From: Erysipelatoclostridium sp. AM42-17
GTDB lineage: Bacteria > Bacillota_I > Bacilli_A > Erysipelotrichales > Coprobacillaceae
Length of the DNA stretch: 64,000 bases
Assembly (NCBI RefSeq): GCF_003480255.1
Contig: NZ_QUIN01000008.1
Span: 1 to 64,000 of the forward strand
Reading direction: 5' to 3'
Shown: positions 1-7,504 of the stretch, piece after piece
How the letters are laid out: each line of letters begins with the position of its first letter
Numbering within the stretch: position 1 is the first letter of the stretch
The notes under the pieces: generated by a model
The model's database searches: none
Told to the model about the DNA's origin: nothing
Seen by the model: only the letters and a program-made list of their open reading frames with translations
Program-made: the position numbers and the translations under genes

Positions 1-63
1 AAGGATAAAGTGATATTTATGTACTGGCAAGGTACGTTTATATCATACAAGAAAAATATATGA
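1..63 (+). CDS. C-terminal end of an unidentified gene (partial)
   Basis: Frame 1 is open from the first base to a TGA at 61-63 and ends in ...YWQGTFISYKKNI. The TGA overlaps the ATG of the next gene in an ATGA arrangement, which is the usual sign of translational coupling and supports this being real coding sequence. Only 20 residues are visible, so no family can be named. Confidence 0.55.
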   Translation, partial: KDKVIFMYWQGTFISYKKNI

Positions 64-347
64 TTAAACATATGGTAATGTGGAATCTTCAAGAAGGTAA
101 AACTGTTGAAGACGCTAAAATGGTTAAAAGTAAATTAGAAGGTTTAAAAAATGAAATTGATTTTTTAAAGGAGATACATGTTTATTTAAACTATTTAACT
201 TCTAGTGATCGACAAATCGTTTTAGAATGCTTATTTGAAACAGAAGATGATTTAAAAGCTTATCAGGTTCATCCTAAACATGTGGCGGTAAGTAATTTTG
301 TAAAAAGCGTGACAAACGATCGTGTATGTATTGATTATCAAATGTAA
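60..347 (+). CDS. Dabb (stress-responsive alpha/beta barrel) domain protein
   Basis: A 95-aa protein starting MIKHMVMWNL, the typical first beta strand of the Dabb fold (ferredoxin-like barrel, usually a homodimer). The mid-protein strand ending in LECLFETEDDLKAYQVHPKH also fits: the aromatic and 'Y..HP.H' positions are the most conserved part of the family. Length matches single-domain members (about 95-100 aa). Bacterial Dabb proteins have no agreed substrate, although some relatives are small cyclases or heme enzymes. The start overlaps the stop of the upstream gene (ATGA) and a methyltransferase follows 11 bp later, so the three genes are probably one transcript. Confidence 0.85.
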   Translation: MIKHMVMWNLQEGKTVEDAKMVKSKLEGLKNEIDFLKEIHVYLNYLTSSDRQIVLECLFETEDDLKAYQVHPKHVAVSNFVKSVTNDRVCIDYQM

Positions 348-358
348 GGATGAAATAA

Positions 359-1129
359 ATGAGTGAATTAGAAGATTATTATGGTAAGTTTTGTGAAGAA
401 AAAAGATTAACAAGAAGGCATGGTCAAGTTGAATATTTGACATCTATGCATTTTATTCATCATTATTTACATGACAAAAAAGCACGTATTTTAGATATTG
501 GTGCGGGTACGGGACGTTATAGTGTGGCACTCGCTAATGAAGGTTACCAAGTTGATGCCATTGAACTTGTTAAATATAATTTAGGAGTCCTTAAAGCAAA
601 AAAAAGTAGTGTGAAAGCATATCAAGGGACAGCATTAGATTTATCTCGTTATCAAGATGAAACTTTTGATATGACACTCCTCTTTGGACCGATGTATCAT
701 TTATATTCTTTTGAAGATAAGGTTAAGGCTTTAAGTGAAGCTAAACGTGTAACGAAGATGGGTGGCATGATTTTGGTTGCTTATTGTATGAATGATTATA
801 GTATTATTATTCATGGATTTAGAGATGGTTACATAAGGGAAGCCATTAAACAAGGAAAGATCACGGATGATTTTCATACAGTATCTCATCCTAAAGATTT
901 ATATGATTATGTAAGAGTTGAAGATATTGATCGTTTTAATCAAGCAGCAGGATTAAAACGAATTGAGATTATTGCTGCAGATGGACCGGCTAATTATATG
1001 CGACATACTTTAAAAGAGATGGATGATGAAACTTTTGATTTATTTATGAAATATCATTTATCTACATGTCAAAGAAAAGATATGTTAGGAAGTAGTGGAC
1101 ATACATTAGATATATTAATAAAAGAATAG
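359..1129 (+). CDS. Class I SAM-dependent methyltransferase
   Basis: A 256-aa protein with the glycine-rich SAM-binding motif I (LDIGAGTGRY, about residues 45-54) followed by the acidic end of beta-2 (VDAIEL) and a motif IV-like stretch (DMTLLFGPMYHL, about 105-116). The fold assignment is secure. The substrate is not: the family includes small-molecule and rRNA/tRNA methylases, and nothing in the C-terminal half is diagnostic. It starts 11 bp after the Dabb gene with an AAGGATGAAATAA ribosome-binding region, and a 57-aa unknown gene follows 12 bp after its stop. Confidence 0.85.
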   Translation: MSELEDYYGKFCEEKRLTRRHGQVEYLTSMHFIHHYLHDKKARILDIGAGTGRYSVALANEGYQVDAIELVKYNLGVLKAKKSSVKAYQGTALDLSRYQDETFDMTLLFGPMYHLYSFEDKVKALSEAKRVTKMGGMILVAYCMNDYSIIIHGFRDGYIREAIKQGKITDDFHTVSHPKDLYDYVRVEDIDRFNQAAGLKRIEIIAADGPANYMRHTLKEMDDETFDLFMKYHLSTCQRKDMLGSSGHTLDILIKE

Positions 1130-1141
1130 AGGGATAAGAAA

Positions 1142-1315
1142 ATGAAAGTAAAAGTACATAATGAAATTAAAGATGTAACTCGTGAAGAAATGGAAGAAGA
1201 AGTTGTTCGTTATTATGATGCTACTGGAGCTAAACATTTCTATATGGAAGTAGAAGAAATGGATGATGATGAATTAAAAGCATTATATGAAAATTCATAT
1301 GCTAGTGAAGAATAA
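1142..1315 (+). CDS. Small acidic protein, unknown
   Basis: A 57-codon ORF starting MKVKVHNEIKDVTREEMEEE and ending in NSYASEE. It follows the methyltransferase by 12 bp behind a GAGGGATAAG ribosome-binding site, and its stop codon lies in the 5' arm of a terminator hairpin, as expected for the last gene of an operon. It is rich in Glu and Asp, has no membrane segment, and codon use matches its neighbours. I do not recognise the family. Its position suggests a small partner of the methyltransferase, but that is only inference. Confidence 0.65.
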   Translation: MKVKVHNEIKDVTREEMEEEVVRYYDATGAKHFYMEVEEMDDDELKALYENSYASEE

Positions 1316-1340
1316 AAGAACCAATGATGGTTCTTTTATG
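1314..1340 (+). terminator. Intrinsic terminator, probably bidirectional
   Basis: A perfect 10-bp stem, AAAAGAACCA / TGGTTCTTTT, with a 4-nt loop (1324-1327). The U-run on the + strand and the A-run before the stem allow termination from both sides. It lies between converging genes (the small acidic ORF and the minus-strand gene ending at 1344). Confidence 0.75.
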
Positions 1341-1343
1341 GTT

Positions 1344-1679
1344 TTATTTAACTGAAAAAGTTATTTCATTAAAAGGACTGTGATATTCAATGGTTGAACT
1401 TTGTTTATCAACAAAACAAGTAATTTTAAAAATAAAATCATAGTCATAGCACAATTCTAAAAGAGAGTTGAATTCTTGATAGTTTATTGAAAAAGGAATA
1501 TAGTCATCACTTTGTATGCTGTAATTTACTTGTAAAGTGGCTTTATTTTGATATATTTGCCAATCAATGAGTGTTTCAGGAATACCCCAATTAATTAATA
1601 TAAAGGAAATAGGATCGATGATATCCTCTTCAAATTGTGCTTTTGATGTTAAAATCAATGAAATTGAATAACTTTCCAT
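1344..1679 (-). CDS. Hypothetical protein, 111 aa
   Basis: Minus-strand ORF starting MESYSISLILTSKAQFEEDI, with a good AAGAGGTG ribosome-binding site about 6 bp upstream of the ATG on that strand. It is rich in aromatic and acidic residues, with alternating beta-like segments (ATLQVNYSIQSDDY, FIFKITCFVD), and has no signal peptide or membrane helix. I do not recognise the family. It stands alone on its strand, convergent with the upstream operon and divergent from the HAD gene. Confidence 0.6.
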   Translation of the reverse strand: MESYSISLILTSKAQFEEDIIDPISFILINWGIPETLIDWQIYQNKATLQVNYSIQSDDYIPFSINYQEFNSLLELCYDYDFIFKITCFVDKQSSTIEYHSPFNEITFSVK

Positions 1680-1760
1680 ATTTTCACCTCTTATTTATTA
1701 TAATAAGGTAATAATAGATTAACATGGGTGAAATATGTGAAATTTTAGAAGGAGAAAATT

Positions 1761-2417
1761 ATGTTAAAAGCTGTAATCTTTGATATGGATGGATTAATGA
1801 TAGATAGTGAAAGGGTAACATATGAAGGCTATGTAAAAGAATGTGGTAAACGTGGATATACTATGGATTTAGCATTTTATCGTCAGGTTTTAGGATTGCC
1901 GTTAAAACCGGTATATCAAATGTTTTATAATCATTTTGGAAATGATTTTCCAATGGATGAAATTATTAAAGATGTTCATCAATATATGGCTGATTTATTT
2001 AAAGAAAAAGGAGTGCCTATTAAAAAAGGGTTAGTTGAATTGTTAGAGTATTTAAAAGAACATGGATATAAAACAATGATAGCTACTTCAAGTAATCGTG
2101 ATCGAGTTGATGTGATTTTAAAAGATAGTGGCATTGAAAAATATTTTGATGACTCGATTTGTGGTGATGAAATAGCAAAAGGGAAACCTCATCCAGATGT
2201 CTTTTTAAAAGCATGTGAAAAATTAGGGGTTTTACCTGAAGAAGCACTTGTTTTAGAAGATAGTGAAGCAGGTATTCAAGCAGCGTATGATGGACATATA
2301 AAGGTCATTTGTGTGCCTGATATGAAATATCCTCGTCAAGAATACCAAGAGAAAACTTATGCTATTGTTGATTCATTAGAAGATGTAACACAAATTATTA
2401 AAACTCAAAAATTATAA
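1761..2417 (+). CDS. HAD-superfamily hydrolase (beta-phosphoglucomutase-like)
   Basis: A 218-aa subclass I HAD phosphatase. Motif I is DMDGLMIDSE (residues 8-17; nucleophile Asp8, acid/base Asp10). Motif II is the Thr/Ser in IATSSNRDRV, motif III is the Lys in AKGKPHPDVF, and motif IV is LEDSEAG. The helical cap between motifs I and II is of beta-phosphoglucomutase type. Members dephosphorylate sugar phosphates or pyrimidine nucleotides, or isomerise glucose phosphates; the substrate cannot be read from sequence. A strong GAAGGAG ribosome-binding site precedes the ATG, and a terminator immediately follows the stop. Confidence 0.88.
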   Translation: MLKAVIFDMDGLMIDSERVTYEGYVKECGKRGYTMDLAFYRQVLGLPLKPVYQMFYNHFGNDFPMDEIIKDVHQYMADLFKEKGVPIKKGLVELLEYLKEHGYKTMIATSSNRDRVDVILKDSGIEKYFDDSICGDEIAKGKPHPDVFLKACEKLGVLPEEALVLEDSEAGIQAAYDGHIKVICVPDMKYPRQEYQEKTYAIVDSLEDVTQIIKTQKL

Positions 2418-2448
2418 ACAGTTAAAAATTTAACTGTTTTTTTATTTA
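2416..2448 (+). terminator. Intrinsic terminator after the HAD gene
   Basis: Stem AACAGTTAAA / TTTAACTGTT followed by a run of U with one A interruption. It starts in the stop codon of the HAD gene and ends about 5 bp before the -35 box of the next promoter. Confidence 0.8.
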
Positions 2449-2452
2449 TTGG

Positions 2453-2481
2453 TTGACATTGTATGCTAACTGTGGTAATTT
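2453..2481 (+). promoter_or_regulatory. Candidate sigma-A promoter of the sulfur amino acid operon
   Basis: A consensus -35 TTGACA (2453-2458) is followed after 17 bp by TAATTT (2476-2481), preceded by TGG, an extended -10 element. The -10 hexamer is weak, so the exact -10 is uncertain. It lies between the HAD terminator and the leader ORF, giving an untranslated leader of about 50 nt before the leader ORF and about 200 nt before the first enzyme gene. Confidence 0.5.
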
Positions 2482-2540
2482 ATATACCATAGTAATCCTA
2501 CTAGAAAAGTATGGAATAACAAAGAAAGGGGATATGCAAA

Positions 2541-2627
2541 ATGTTATCAGTTACTTCAAGAACAATGTGCATGTGCAGCTGTATACAAAAGTATAGAGTA
2601 CATTTTCGCGTATGCAAATATTCTTAA
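2541..2627 (+). CDS. Met/Cys-rich leader peptide (putative attenuator uORF)
   Basis: A 28-codon ORF with a strong AAGGGGA ribosome-binding site 8 nt before the ATG. Codons 9-14 read Met-Cys-Met-Cys-Ser-Cys, and another Cys is at codon 25: four Cys and three Met in 28 codons. Directly over and after these codons is a hairpin-forming stretch (about 2579-2597), and 20 nt after the stop comes an intrinsic terminator that ends just before the operon's first gene. The order leader peptide, regulatory-codon cluster, terminator, biosynthetic/transport genes is that of ribosome-mediated attenuation. An overlapping start at 2534 in another frame has a spacing of only 1 nt and was not chosen. No T-box or SAM riboswitch consensus is visible. 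Confidence 0.65.
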   Translation: MLSVTSRTMCMCSCIQKYRVHFRVCKYS

Positions 2628-2647
2628 TACTATAAAGTGAATTTATG

Positions 2648-2680
2648 GTGGAATGTTTCATAGCATTCCACTTTTTATTT
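2648..2680 (+). terminator. Attenuator terminator upstream of the M20-metNIQ operon
   Basis: A perfect 8-bp stem GTGGAATG / CATTCCAC with an 8-nt loop (2656-2663), followed by TTTTTATTT. It lies between the leader ORF (stop at 2627) and the first enzyme gene (2693), so read-through is required to express the operon. A possible antiterminator pairing is CATTTT (2601-2606), inside the leader ORF, with GGAATG (2650-2655), six pairs including two G-U. That pairing is a suggestion read by eye. Confidence 0.75.
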
Positions 2681-2692
2681 AGGGGGAAAATT

Positions 2693-3826
2693 ATGAAAGA
2701 CTTACAAGAACATTTAGAAAATGAATTTAAATGGTTTCATAGTCATCCTGAACTTTCTTATCAGGAATATGAAACAACAAAAAGATTAAAAGAATTGCTT
2801 ACTCATCATGGTATTGAAGTTTTAGATTTACCATTAGAAACAGGTTTAGTAGCAATCATCAGGGGTAAAAAAGAAGGGAGTACAATTGCTCTTAGAAGTG
2901 ATATAGATGCCTTGCCAGTAAATGAAGAAACTGATCTTGAATGGAAATCTCTTCATGAAGGAAAGATGCATGCATGTGGACATGATTTTCATTTAACAAC
3001 AATTTATGGTGTTGCTTTATTGTTAAATGAAAAAAAGGATCAATTAGCAGGAAATGTTAAATTGATTTTTCAGCCAGCTGAAGAATCATCATTAGGGGCT
3101 TTAAAAATTATTGAAACTGGTGTTTTAGATGATGTAGATGCTATTTTTGGACTTCATAGTTCATCAGAATTTGAAGTAGGAACAATAGGAATTAAATCAG
3201 GTGCCGTGTCTGCGGCTGTAGATCGCTTTGAAATCAAATTAAGAGGCTTTGGAACTCATGCAGCACATCCTCAAGCAGGCAAAGATCCTATTGTTGCTAT
3301 TGGGGCGTTAATTCAATCGTTACAAACGATTGTTTCTCGTAATATTGATCCTTTTACAAGTGGATTATTAAGTATCACTCATGTAGAAGCAGGAAATACT
3401 TGGAATGTTATTCCTGAAACGGGATTAATTGAAGGAACAGTAAGAACATTATTAAAAGAAGATCGTATTTTATTTGAAAAGAGAATTAAAGAAATAACAA
3501 AGGGAATTGCATTAGCTTATGATGTTGAGGCTTATGTTAATTGGATTGCTGGTCCACCAGCAACATTAAATGATCAATACTGGAGTGATTTTGCTTATAA
3601 TGTTGCAAAAAAGGAACATATTCCTGTAGAAACACCAGAATCAACACTTGGAGGAGAAGACTTTGCTTTTTACTTAGAAAAGATAAAGGGAACCTTTATT
3701 AAGATTGGTACAGGGAAAACATATCCTAACCATCATCCTAAATTTAAAGTTGATCCTCAAGCATTATCCAAGGCAGCAACCTATTTAAGTCAATTAGCAG
3801 TTGCTGTATTAAATCAATTAAAATAA
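2693..3826 (+). CDS. M20 family amidohydrolase/deacylase
   Basis: The start is set at 2693 (MKDLQEHLEN), 7 nt after AGGGGG; an upstream in-frame ATG at 2645 lies in the attenuator hairpin and is rejected. The protein is 377 aa, usual for the M20D/amidohydrolase group (IAL-ACY1, hippurate hydrolase, N-acetyl amino acid deacylase). Metal-site motifs are visible: MHACGHDFH (about 92-100), PAEE (about 127), GLHSS (about 150) and NHHPKF near the C-terminus, with the lid/dimerisation domain between. Location with a methionine transporter and C-S lyases suggests it removes an acyl group from an N-acylated sulfur amino acid or a cysteine conjugate (inference). Confidence 0.85.
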   Translation: MKDLQEHLENEFKWFHSHPELSYQEYETTKRLKELLTHHGIEVLDLPLETGLVAIIRGKKEGSTIALRSDIDALPVNEETDLEWKSLHEGKMHACGHDFHLTTIYGVALLLNEKKDQLAGNVKLIFQPAEESSLGALKIIETGVLDDVDAIFGLHSSSEFEVGTIGIKSGAVSAAVDRFEIKLRGFGTHAAHPQAGKDPIVAIGALIQSLQTIVSRNIDPFTSGLLSITHVEAGNTWNVIPETGLIEGTVRTLLKEDRILFEKRIKEITKGIALAYDVEAYVNWIAGPPATLNDQYWSDFAYNVAKKEHIPVETPESTLGGEDFAFYLEKIKGTFIKIGTGKTYPNHHPKFKVDPQALSKAATYLSQLAVAVLNQLK

Positions 3827-3837
3827 GGGGAACAGCA

Positions 3838-4860
3838 ATGATTAAAATAGAACATGTAGATAAAAAGTTTCATACAAAAGGTGGTATTGTTCATGCTTTA
3901 AAAGATGTTTCTTTAAATATTGAAGCAGGAGATATTTATGGTGTTATTGGTTATTCAGGGGCTGGTAAATCAACATTAATTAGAATGGTAAATTTACTTG
4001 AACAGCCAGATCAAGGACATGTTTATATTAATGGTAAAGATATTGTGAACTTAAAAGATAAAGAATTGAATGTGATACGTAAAGATATAGGTATGGTATT
4101 TCAACAGTTTAATTTATTAGATTCACAAACTGTTTATCAAAATATGGCTTTACCACTTATCTTATTAAAAAAAGATAAGACTTTTATTGAAGAAAGAGTG
4201 AATGAATTATTATCTTTTGTAGAATTATCAGATAAAAAAGATGTTTATGTCTCACAGTTATCTGGTGGTCAAAAACAAAGAATAGGGATTGCTAGAGCAC
4301 TAGCAACACATCCTAAAATCTTATTGTGTGATGAAGCAACAAGTGCTTTAGATCCACAAACAACAGAATCAATTCTTTTGTTATTAAAAAAGATTAATCA
4401 AGAATTAGGAGTCACAATTTTATTGATTACGCATGAAATGAATGTTATTAAAAAGATTTGTAATAAAGTGGCTGTTATGAAATCAGGGGAGATTGTAGAA
4501 CAAGGATTAACATTGGATGTTTTTTCACATCCTCATCAAGAAATGACAAAACGTTTTGTTGCTACGGTTATTAATGATACAATTCCTTCTTCACTAGTTG
4601 AAGAATTGGATACAACCTATCCAATTCTCAAATTAACTTTCTTAGGTGAAAATACAAAAGAAGATATTATTAGTGAAATTAATCAACAATTTGATATCAA
4701 AACATCTATTTTATTTGCATCAGTGAATGAAATAAAAGATGAGATATTAGGTATTCTAACCATTCAAATTAAGGGAGAAGAAGCACAAATCAATAAAGCT
4801 ATTGATTATATGAAAGATAATCATGTAGAAATAGAAAGAGTGGTGTTAAATCATGATTGA
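3838..4860 (+). CDS. metN: Methionine ABC transporter ATP-binding protein
   Basis: A 340-aa cytoplasmic ATPase: Walker A GYSGAGKST (about 37-45), Q-loop in VFQQFNLL, signature LSGGQKQR, Walker B LLCDEATSALD, and H-loop TH. The C-terminal about 80 residues (ending EIERVVLNHD) form the NIL domain found in MetN, where methionine binds to cause transinhibition of transport. With the next two genes it makes a complete MetNIQ D/L-methionine importer; relatives also import cystine and other sulfur amino acids. It starts 11 bp after the M20 gene and overlaps metI by 8 bp. Confidence 0.93.
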   Translation: MIKIEHVDKKFHTKGGIVHALKDVSLNIEAGDIYGVIGYSGAGKSTLIRMVNLLEQPDQGHVYINGKDIVNLKDKELNVIRKDIGMVFQQFNLLDSQTVYQNMALPLILLKKDKTFIEERVNELLSFVELSDKKDVYVSQLSGGQKQRIGIARALATHPKILLCDEATSALDPQTTESILLLLKKINQELGVTILLITHEMNVIKKICNKVAVMKSGEIVEQGLTLDVFSHPHQEMTKRFVATVINDTIPSSLVEELDTTYPILKLTFLGENTKEDIISEINQQFDIKTSILFASVNEIKDEILGILTIQIKGEEAQINKAIDYMKDNHVEIERVVLNHD

Positions 4861-5521
4861 GAGTTTTTTAAATATACCAATAGATAAATTAATTGAATCA
4901 GCAGGGCAAACACTGTATATGCTTTCAATATCATTAATATTTGGTGCTATTGTAGGTATTCCTCTAGGATTAATTCTTGTTTTAACAAGAAATGATGGAA
5001 TTAAACCTAATCGACCTGTTTATCTTGTTATTACAGGATTAGTCAACATTGTAAGATCAGTACCATTTATTATCTTACTTGTCTTTATTGCTCCATTTAC
5101 AAAAGCATTAGTAGGAACCAGAATAGGAACAAAAGCAGCTTTAGTACCACTTGTTTTTTATATTGCACCATATCTTGCTAGATTAGTGGAAAGTTCTTTG
5201 TTAGAAGTCAAACCGGGTATTTTAGAAGCAGCTAAAGCCATGGGAGCCAGTACTTTTCAAATTATTCGCTACTTTTTGTTACTAGAAGCAAAGGCTTCGA
5301 TTATCCTTGCACTGACAACAGGAACAATTGGTTTATTAGGAGCAACAGCTATGGCTGGAACAATTGGTGGAGGAGGAGTTGGTGATTTAGCACTAACTTA
5401 TGGTTATCAAAGATTTAATAATAATCTTATGATTGTTACAGTTATTATCTTAATATTGTTTGTTCAATTAATTCAAACAATAGGAAATCACATATCAAAA
5501 AAAATAAGAACACATGAATAA
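4853..5521 (+). CDS. metI: Methionine ABC transporter permease
   Basis: A 222-aa integral membrane protein with about five hydrophobic helices, the first at about residues 18-45 (TLYMLSISLIFGAIVGIPLG). The cytoplasmic EAA coupling loop, EAAKAMGAS, is typical of MetI-type permeases. Size matches MetI (about 220 aa). It overlaps metN by 8 bp, and metQ follows after 12 bp. It forms the membrane channel of the importer as a homodimer. Confidence 0.93.
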   Translation: MIESFLNIPIDKLIESAGQTLYMLSISLIFGAIVGIPLGLILVLTRNDGIKPNRPVYLVITGLVNIVRSVPFIILLVFIAPFTKALVGTRIGTKAALVPLVFYIAPYLARLVESSLLEVKPGILEAAKAMGASTFQIIRYFLLLEAKASIILALTTGTIGLLGATAMAGTIGGGGVGDLALTYGYQRFNNNLMIVTVIILILFVQLIQTIGNHISKKIRTHE

Positions 5522-5533
5522 AGGGGAAGAAAA

Positions 5534-6343
5534 ATGAAAAAGTTATTAAGTTTAGTTTTAGTGGGGTTATTAATTTTAACAGGATGCCAAAGTTCATCAA
5601 AGTCAAATGATGATCAAAAAACAATCACTTACGGAAAGGCTGCAGGACCTTATACAGTATTATTTGAAGATGCCATTATTCCAATCTTGAAAAAAGAGGG
5701 ATATAAATTTAAATGTGTAGAATTTTCAGATTTATTACAAAATGATACAGCTTTAAATGATGGTGACATTGATGTCAATGTTGAACAACATACAGCTTAT
5801 ATGAAAAACTTTAATAAGGAACAAGATGGAGATTTAGTTGCTTTAACAGCAATTCCAACAGTTCCTGCAGGAATTTTTTCAAATACTCATAAAAGTTTAG
5901 ATGAATTACAAAAAGGAGCTAAAATTGCTGTTCCTAATGATGCAGCGAATACATCAAGAGCATATGTTTTATTACAAAAAGCAGGATGGATTGAATTAAA
6001 TAAAAAAGCTAATCTTTCAACAGTAACACAAGATGATATTGTTAAAAATCCATATAATTTACAATTTACAGAAATGGATTCTACAATTATTCCACGTTCT
6101 TTAGATGAATTTGATTATGCAGTTATTACAGGAAGTATAGTTTATAGTGCAGGAATTGACGCATCATCTGCTTTATTACAAGAAGATGTATTAGATCATT
6201 TATTATTACAAGTTGTTGTTAAAAAAGAAAATAAAAATAAAAAATGGGCTAAGGCTATTGTTAAAGCTTATCATTCTAAAGAATTCAAAGAATATTTAGA
6301 TAAAAACAATAAAGGATTATGGTATGTACCAGAATATAAATAG
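5534..6343 (+). CDS. metQ: Methionine-binding lipoprotein
   Basis: A 269-aa extracellular substrate-binding protein anchored by a lipidated cysteine: signal peptide MKKLLSLVLVGLLILTGC with Cys18 in the lipobox. The mature part is NlpA/MetQ-like, with the conserved start (TYGKAAGPYTVLFEDAI), the central NVEQHTAYM segment and the hinge region AKIAVPNDAANTSRA. Length is normal. It hands methionine or a related sulfur amino acid to MetI. It lies between metI and the trans-sulfuration genes with gaps of 12 bp on each side. Confidence 0.92.
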   Translation: MKKLLSLVLVGLLILTGCQSSSKSNDDQKTITYGKAAGPYTVLFEDAIIPILKKEGYKFKCVEFSDLLQNDTALNDGDIDVNVEQHTAYMKNFNKEQDGDLVALTAIPTVPAGIFSNTHKSLDELQKGAKIAVPNDAANTSRAYVLLQKAGWIELNKKANLSTVTQDDIVKNPYNLQFTEMDSTIIPRSLDEFDYAVITGSIVYSAGIDASSALLQEDVLDHLLLQVVVKKENKNKKWAKAIVKAYHSKEFKEYLDKNNKGLWYVPEYK

Positions 6344-6355
6344 AAGGAGATAATT

Positions 6356-7504
6356 ATGACTTTGGAAATTGAAACACGATGTATTCACTCATTAAACCAT
6401 GATGAAAAACAGCACCCTTATGGTGCTTTTTCCATCCCTATATATCAAACAGCAATCTTTAGCCATCCAGGAATCGGAGAAAGTCAAGGCTACAATTATA
6501 CAAGAGAAAGCAATCCTACAAGGGCTTATCTAGAAGAAATTATTTCTTCATTAGAAGGAGCCGTTGATACGGTTGCCTGTTCTAGCGGTATGGCAGCGAT
6601 TACTATTGTTAGTGAACTGTTTAAAAGTGATGATCATATTATTTGTGGCAGTGATCTTTATGGAGGATCAACAAGACTTTTTAAATTACAAGAAAAAAAA
6701 GGATTACATTTTTCATATGTTGATACAACAAATTTAGATACCATCAAACAAGCCATCACAAAACAGACAAAAGCTATCTTTATAGAAACACCAAGTAATC
6801 CAACTATGCAAATTAGTGATATTCAAGCTATAAGTCAATTATGTAAAGAATATCATTTATTACTTATTGTTGATAATACCTTTTTATCTCCTTATTTTCA
6901 AAATCCTTTAAAATTGGGAGCTGATATTGTTGTCCATAGTGCGACTAAATTTTTAAGTGGACACAATGATGTTATTGCCGGAACGGTTTCTACTCACAAT
7001 GAACAATTAGCCCAAGAGATAAGAAATATTGCTAAAACAGTAGGAAATACTTTAGCACCAATAGATTGTTATTTACTTACAAGAGGAATTAAAACACTCG
7101 CTATTAGACAAGAAAGACAACAAGAAAATGCAATTCAATTAGCCAAATGGCTTAAGAAAAATCCTTTAGTAAAAGATGTTTACTATCCAGGATTAAGCGA
7201 CCATCCAGGTTATGATATTCAAGTTAAACAAGCAAGAGGATTTGGTAGTATGATTTCTTTTAGGGTTGTTGATAAAGAAGTAGCAAAAAGAGTTTTAACA
7301 CATGTTAAAGTGATTACTTATGCTGAAAGTTTAGGGGGAGTGGAATCGTTGATCACTTATCCAATGGTCCAAACTCATAGTGATGTTGATGAAAAGACAA
7401 GAAATGAATTAGGAATAACAGATGATTTTTTACGTCTTTCAGTGGGAATTGAAAACATTAAGGATTTAATACAAGATTTAAGTGAGGCTTTTAAAAATGA
7501 GTAA
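6356..7504 (+). CDS. Cystathionine gamma-synthase/lyase family PLP enzyme
   Basis: A 382-aa Cys/Met-metabolism PLP-dependent enzyme. The cofactor lysine is in VVHSATKFLSGH. The family signature around the substrate loop (YNYTRESNPTRAYLEE), the phosphate-binding CSSGMAAI, and the C-terminal ESLGGVESLITYP with the substrate-carboxylate Arg in LRLSVGIE are all present. Sequence alone does not separate cystathionine gamma-synthase (metB), gamma-lyase and beta-lyase; the operon context of sulfur amino acid import and degradation slightly favours trans-sulfuration. Its stop overlaps the start of the next gene. Confidence 0.88.
   Translation: MTLEIETRCIHSLNHDEKQHPYGAFSIPIYQTAIFSHPGIGESQGYNYTRESNPTRAYLEEIISSLEGAVDTVACSSGMAAITIVSELFKSDDHIICGSDLYGGSTRLFKLQEKKGLHFSYVDTTNLDTIKQAITKQTKAIFIETPSNPTMQISDIQAISQLCKEYHLLLIVDNTFLSPYFQNPLKLGADIVVHSATKFLSGHNDVIAGTVSTHNEQLAQEIRNIAKTVGNTLAPIDCYLLTRGIKTLAIRQERQQENAIQLAKWLKKNPLVKDVYYPGLSDHPGYDIQVKQARGFGSMISFRVVDKEVAKRVLTHVKVITYAESLGGVESLITYPMVQTHSDVDEKTRNELGITDDFLRLSVGIENIKDLIQDLSEAFKNE

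Noticed and set aside
2459..2692. T-box or S-box in the leader of the sulfur amino acid operon
   Set aside because: No T-box sequence (AGGGTGGNACCGCG) or S-box core is visible; the leader is short and carries a translated ORF instead.
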